From assembly GCA_945787925.1 (NCBI GenBank), contig CALZJY010000077.1, positions 1-8,183 of the forward strand: a DNA stretch of 8,183 nucleotides, read 5' to 3'. This DNA comes from an uncultured Anaerosporobacter sp. GTDB lineage: Bacteria; Bacillota; Clostridia; Lachnospirales; Lachnospiraceae. Shown here one piece after another: positions 5,615 through 8,183 of this stretch. Position 1 is the stretch's first letter. The number at the start of each line of letters is the position of its first letter. The notes beneath the pieces are model-generated. The model was not told the origin of the DNA and searched no databases. It saw only the letters and a program-made list of their open reading frames with translations. The position numbers were made by a program, and so were the translations under genes.

Positions 5615-7186
5615 TTAATCATATTCCACATTTGGCGTCTTTATCAGTTTGCTTATATCAGAAAGTCTGTCAAATCCATCTCTTCCTTCACTGACAATCT
5701 TCGTTTTGATATCGACTTCTTTGCCTGTGATTTCCCCAATCACCTGCTTGATGTGTTCCATGGTTTGTTCATTGTCCACGTACGCACGGTCTAGTTCTTG
5801 GGTAAATGCAAGCACTAACTGATTGGATTCATTCACGGTCGGTTTTGCTGAAAGAAGCATCATTCTTACCGCTCCATCCACCATGTTAAGAATCTGATTC
5901 CAATTCGCTGCTATCTTCTTAACATCCTCTGGAAGCGCTTCTACTAATACTTTTTGTTGTTCTACTGGAGCTTCTACTGCCGCTGAAACAACTCCTCCAT
6001 TGGATGATGGCTGCTGTCCTGTGACTACAACCCCATGTTCTAACTTTTCTTCTAACACGCGAAGACGGTCAATTAACGAATCGTAATTCGTTTCCATCTC
6101 CGGCTTGCATAATTTGATACAAGCAACTTCTACTAGTACACGCTTTTGAGACGCATATTTGATCTGATTTGCCAGTTCCGAAAAGATTCTAATATAACGC
6201 ATCAGCGTATCTAACTCAACCTCTTCTGAAACCTGTTTCATCTGCGCGTAATTTTCCGTCGATACTTCAATCATATCTTCGGCATGTTCTGAAGTCTTAA
6301 GCAGCATGAGATTTCTTAAGTACCATGTAAAGTCTACCACAAACTGCCCTAATTCTCTACCCTTAATTACTAGCTCCTCGATGAGCTCCATGCAGGATAC
6401 AACCTGTCTATTTAGGATATCCAAAAGTAGCTGTTGGAATACTTCCACATCTACTGCGCCAAGTACTTCAAGTACTTTATCATAGGTAAGCACTTCTCCA
6501 TAGTTAAACGCGATACATTGGTCTAACAAGCTTAGTCCATCACGCATGGAACCATCTGCTGCCTTTGCCACATAACGAAGTGCCTTTGGTTCTACCTCTA
6601 CCTTTTCCTCTTCCATCAGTTCTGCCATTCGATCTGCGATGGTATCGATGGAAATTCTTCTAAAGTCATATCTCTGACATCTAGAAAGAATCGTAATCGG
6701 TATCTTATGCACTTCTGTTGTCGCAAGAATAAAGATGACATAAGATGGTGGTTCTTCTAATGTCTTTAACAGGGCATTGAACGCACCTGCCGAAAGCATA
6801 TGAACCTCATCAATAATATATACTTTATATTTTCCCTCCGTTGGAGAGTATTGCACTTCATCAATAATCTCACGGATATTATCTACACCATTGTTAGAAG
6901 CCGCATCGATTTCTATTACATTCATAGAGGTATTATTTAAGATACTCTTACAAACTGCACACTCATTGCATGGACTGCCATCCACTGGATGCTCGCAGTT
7001 TACTGCCCTTGCCAAAATCTTTGCAATAGTTGTCTTACCAGTACCACGTGTCCCACAAAATAGGTATGCATGTCCCACACGTCCAGACGTAATCTGGTTC
7101 TGTAGCGTCTTAACAATATGCCCTTGACCCTTTACATCTTCAAATCCAATTGGTCTAAACTTACGGTATAAGGATGTATAAGACAT
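5615..7186 (-). CDS. dnaX: DNA polymerase III subunit gamma/tau
   Basis: A 523-residue DnaX, typical for Firmicutes. The AAA+ module is intact: Walker A GTRGTGKT (45-52), a zinc-binding set Cys64, Cys73, Cys76, Cys79, Walker B VYIIDEVHML (122-131), sensor 1 in LATTE (154-158), the SRC arginine-finger motif (168-170) and sensor 2 GSMRDGLSLLDQ (212-223). The collar domain follows (about 240-360), then a short helical, possibly coiled segment (367-384), a Gly/Ser/Ala-rich linker (388-408) and a C-terminal tau-type domain (about 415-515). The protein is the motor and scaffold of the clamp loader, opening the beta clamp with delta and delta-prime and tying it to the polymerase and helicase. The start is supported by AAGAAGG (7193-7199) six bases before the ATG, within the 14-base gap after pfk. 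No A-rich slippery run of the kind that makes a short gamma form in E. coli or Thermus was seen, so only the full-length product is predicted. Confidence 0.98.
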   Translation of the reverse strand: MSYTSLYRKFRPIGFEDVKGQGHIVKTLQNQITSGRVGHAYLFCGTRGTGKTTIAKILARAVNCEHPVDGSPCNECAVCKSILNNTSMNVIEIDAASNNGVDNIREIIDEVQYSPTEGKYKVYIIDEVHMLSAGAFNALLKTLEEPPSYVIFILATTEVHKIPITILSRCQRYDFRRISIDTIADRMAELMEEEKVEVEPKALRYVAKAADGSMRDGLSLLDQCIAFNYGEVLTYDKVLEVLGAVDVEVFQQLLLDILNRQVVSCMELIEELVIKGRELGQFVVDFTWYLRNLMLLKTSEHAEDMIEVSTENYAQMKQVSEEVELDTLMRYIRIFSELANQIKYASQKRVLVEVACIKLCKPEMETNYDSLIDRLRVLEEKLEHGVVVTGQQPSSNGGVVSAAVEAPVEQQKVLVEALPEDVKKIAANWNQILNMVDGAVRMMLLSAKPTVNESNQLVLAFTQELDRAYVDNEQTMEHIKQVIGEITGKEVDIKTKIVSEGRDGFDRLSDISKLIKTPNVEYD

Positions 7187-7200
7187 AATTTACCTTCTTT

Positions 7201-8183
7201 CTAATCTCCAAATACAATTCCAAGATCTTTCATTTCTTTTATAAATGCACTTTCCGGATCGATCCGTTTTAACTTTCCTGCCACTTCAGAGAGTGGTACC
7301 GGTATCAGTTCTCCATCTCGAATCCCTACCATATAGCCAAACATTCCTTCTCTTATAAATGCTGCTGCCGTGGAACCAAGCCTTGCTGCTAATACTCGAT
7401 CATAGGCACTCGGTCCTCCTCCACGCTGCATATGGCCAGGCACGGTCACCCGCACCTCTTCCTTTGTCAGTGCTTCAATTTCCTTACCTATTTTATACGA
7501 AATAGAGGCATAAGGCAATGCCCTACACTTTTGCTTATATTCCTTTTTGGTAAGTGCCGCATCTTCCTTCGAGATGGCTCCCTCTGCCACTGCTAAGATC
7601 GTATAATTCTTTCCTGCTGCGATTCGTTCCTTAATACTCTCCCCAATTTTATGAATATCATAAGGAATCTCAGGGATTAAAATGAAATCAGCTCCCCCTG
7701 CAACACCAGCATATAAAGTAACCCAGCCGACTTTATGCCCCATGATTTCCACGATGAAAATCCGGCTATGAGAGGCTGCGGTCGTATGTATACAATCAAT
7801 TGCGCTTGTTGCGACTTCTAATGCACTATGAAATCCAAAGGTCATGTCCGTGCCCCAAAGGTCATTATCAATCGTCTTTGGCACAGTCACGATATTCAAC
7901 CCCATCTGACTTAATAAGTTGGCGGTCTTATGGCTCCCATTGCCTCCTAATATGAGAAGGCAGTCTAATCCGAGCTTCTCATAGTTCTCTACCATGGACA
8001 TTGTTAGGTCCGTTCCTTGTTCTCTTAACTTCATAATTTGTTTGAAGGGCTGCCTCGACGTTCCTAAAATCGTCCCTCCCTTAGCACCAATCTGTTCAAA
8101 ATCCTCAGCATGCATAGTTATATACTGCCCATTTATAAGACCTTTATAACCATTCTGAATCCCGATAATCTTCATCTCTGGAT
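7201..8183 (-). CDS. pfkA: 6-phosphofructokinase, mixed-substrate (ATP/PPi) type, N-terminus off the window
   Basis: Phosphorylates fructose 6-phosphate to fructose 1,6-bisphosphate in glycolysis. The frame stays open to the window edge, and the visible sequence starts at the stretch aligning with E. coli PfkA residue 33 or so, so about 35 residues including the GGDxPG nucleotide loop are outside; the Met at 8173-8175 is internal, not the start. Visible motifs, numbered from that Met: GGTILGTSR (33-41), GGNGS (77-81), PKTIDND (99-105), SHSR (135-138), IMGHKVGW (144-151), AEGA (197-200) and RVTVPGHMQRGG (242-253). Catalytic TIDND is intact. A Lys precedes it (Lys100, Gly in E. coli) while the GG-x-G position keeps Gly (Gly80), a pairing typical of group III/mixed PFKs that may use ATP or pyrophosphate. 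An insertion of about 23 residues relative to E. coli before RVTVPGH fits that group. Asn79 replaces the usual Asp of GGDGS. The dnaX start follows 14 bases after its TAG stop, so the two probably share a transcript. Confidence 0.95.
   Translation of the reverse strand, partial: PEMKIIGIQNGYKGLINGQYITMHAEDFEQIGAKGGTILGTSRQPFKQIMKLREQGTDLTMSMVENYEKLGLDCLLILGGNGSHKTANLLSQMGLNIVTVPKTIDNDLWGTDMTFGFHSALEVATSAIDCIHTTAASHSRIFIVEIMGHKVGWVTLYAGVAGGADFILIPEIPYDIHKIGESIKERIAAGKNYTILAVAEGAISKEDAALTKKEYKQKCRALPYASISYKIGKEIEALTKEEVRVTVPGHMQRGGGPSAYDRVLAARLGSTAAAFIREGMFGYMVGIRDGELIPVPLSEVAGKLKRIDPESAFIKEMKDLGIVFGD

Noticed and set aside
5615..7186. Programmed frameshift in dnaX giving a gamma form
   Set aside because: No A AAA AAG-type heptamer or long A-run was found on the coding strand; the longest runs are about five As without the required context.
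8173..8175. ATG near the right edge as the phosphofructokinase start
   Set aside because: The frame is open upstream to the edge, no ribosome site precedes the ATG, and a start there would delete the conserved GGDxPG N-terminal region of the enzyme.

Overview
The window looks like chromosomal DNA from an AT-rich, endospore-forming Firmicute, most likely a Clostridia/Lachnospiraceae-type organism. This rests on three things: strong AGGAGG-type ribosome binding sites, the Firmicute gene order dnaX-ybaB-recR, and a spore-specific YyaC gene together with a DUF5711 protein. The genus is not resolved. Seven genes lie on the minus strand; one, yyaC, lies on the plus strand between two minus-strand groups. 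No rRNA, tRNA, CRISPR array, insertion sequence or prophage gene was seen.

Right-hand block (4627-8183, minus strand): a 6-phosphofructokinase cut by the window edge, then dnaX (clamp-loader gamma/tau), ybaB/ebfC (nucleoid-associated protein) and recR (recombination mediator). Spacing is tight: 14 bp between pfk and dnaX, 38 bp between dnaX and ybaB, and a 1-base stop/start overlap between ybaB and recR. The block ends in a near-perfect bidirectional terminator at 4583-4617. It pairs a glycolytic gene with a replication/repair module.

Middle (3373-4626): yyaC, a spore protein of the DUF1256/GPR-like group, runs on the plus strand, convergent with recR and divergent from the LysM gene. Its leader holds a 16-bp AT palindrome, a sequence resembling a SigF-type forespore promoter, and a GC hairpin just before the ribosome binding site. 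Read on the minus strand, that hairpin also looks like an intrinsic terminator. The yyaC-recR gap holds an unexplained 10-bp inverted repeat.

Left-hand block (47-3372, minus strand): a membrane-anchored LysM protein, a DUF5711 protein (one membrane anchor plus a predicted beta-propeller-like domain) and a CvpA-family multispanning membrane protein, ending in a strong terminator at 47-81. All three are envelope proteins of poorly known role; the last two are one base apart.

The most interesting observation is in the LysM protein. Its cytoplasmic N-terminal half resembles the JAMM/MPN (Mov34/JAB) fold, including a VVGWY-x-x-x-PG signature, but both metal-binding histidines are replaced. It therefore looks like a catalytically dead MPN domain joined through one membrane span and a low-complexity linker to an outside LysM domain. 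The rest of the window is ordinary core chromosome.
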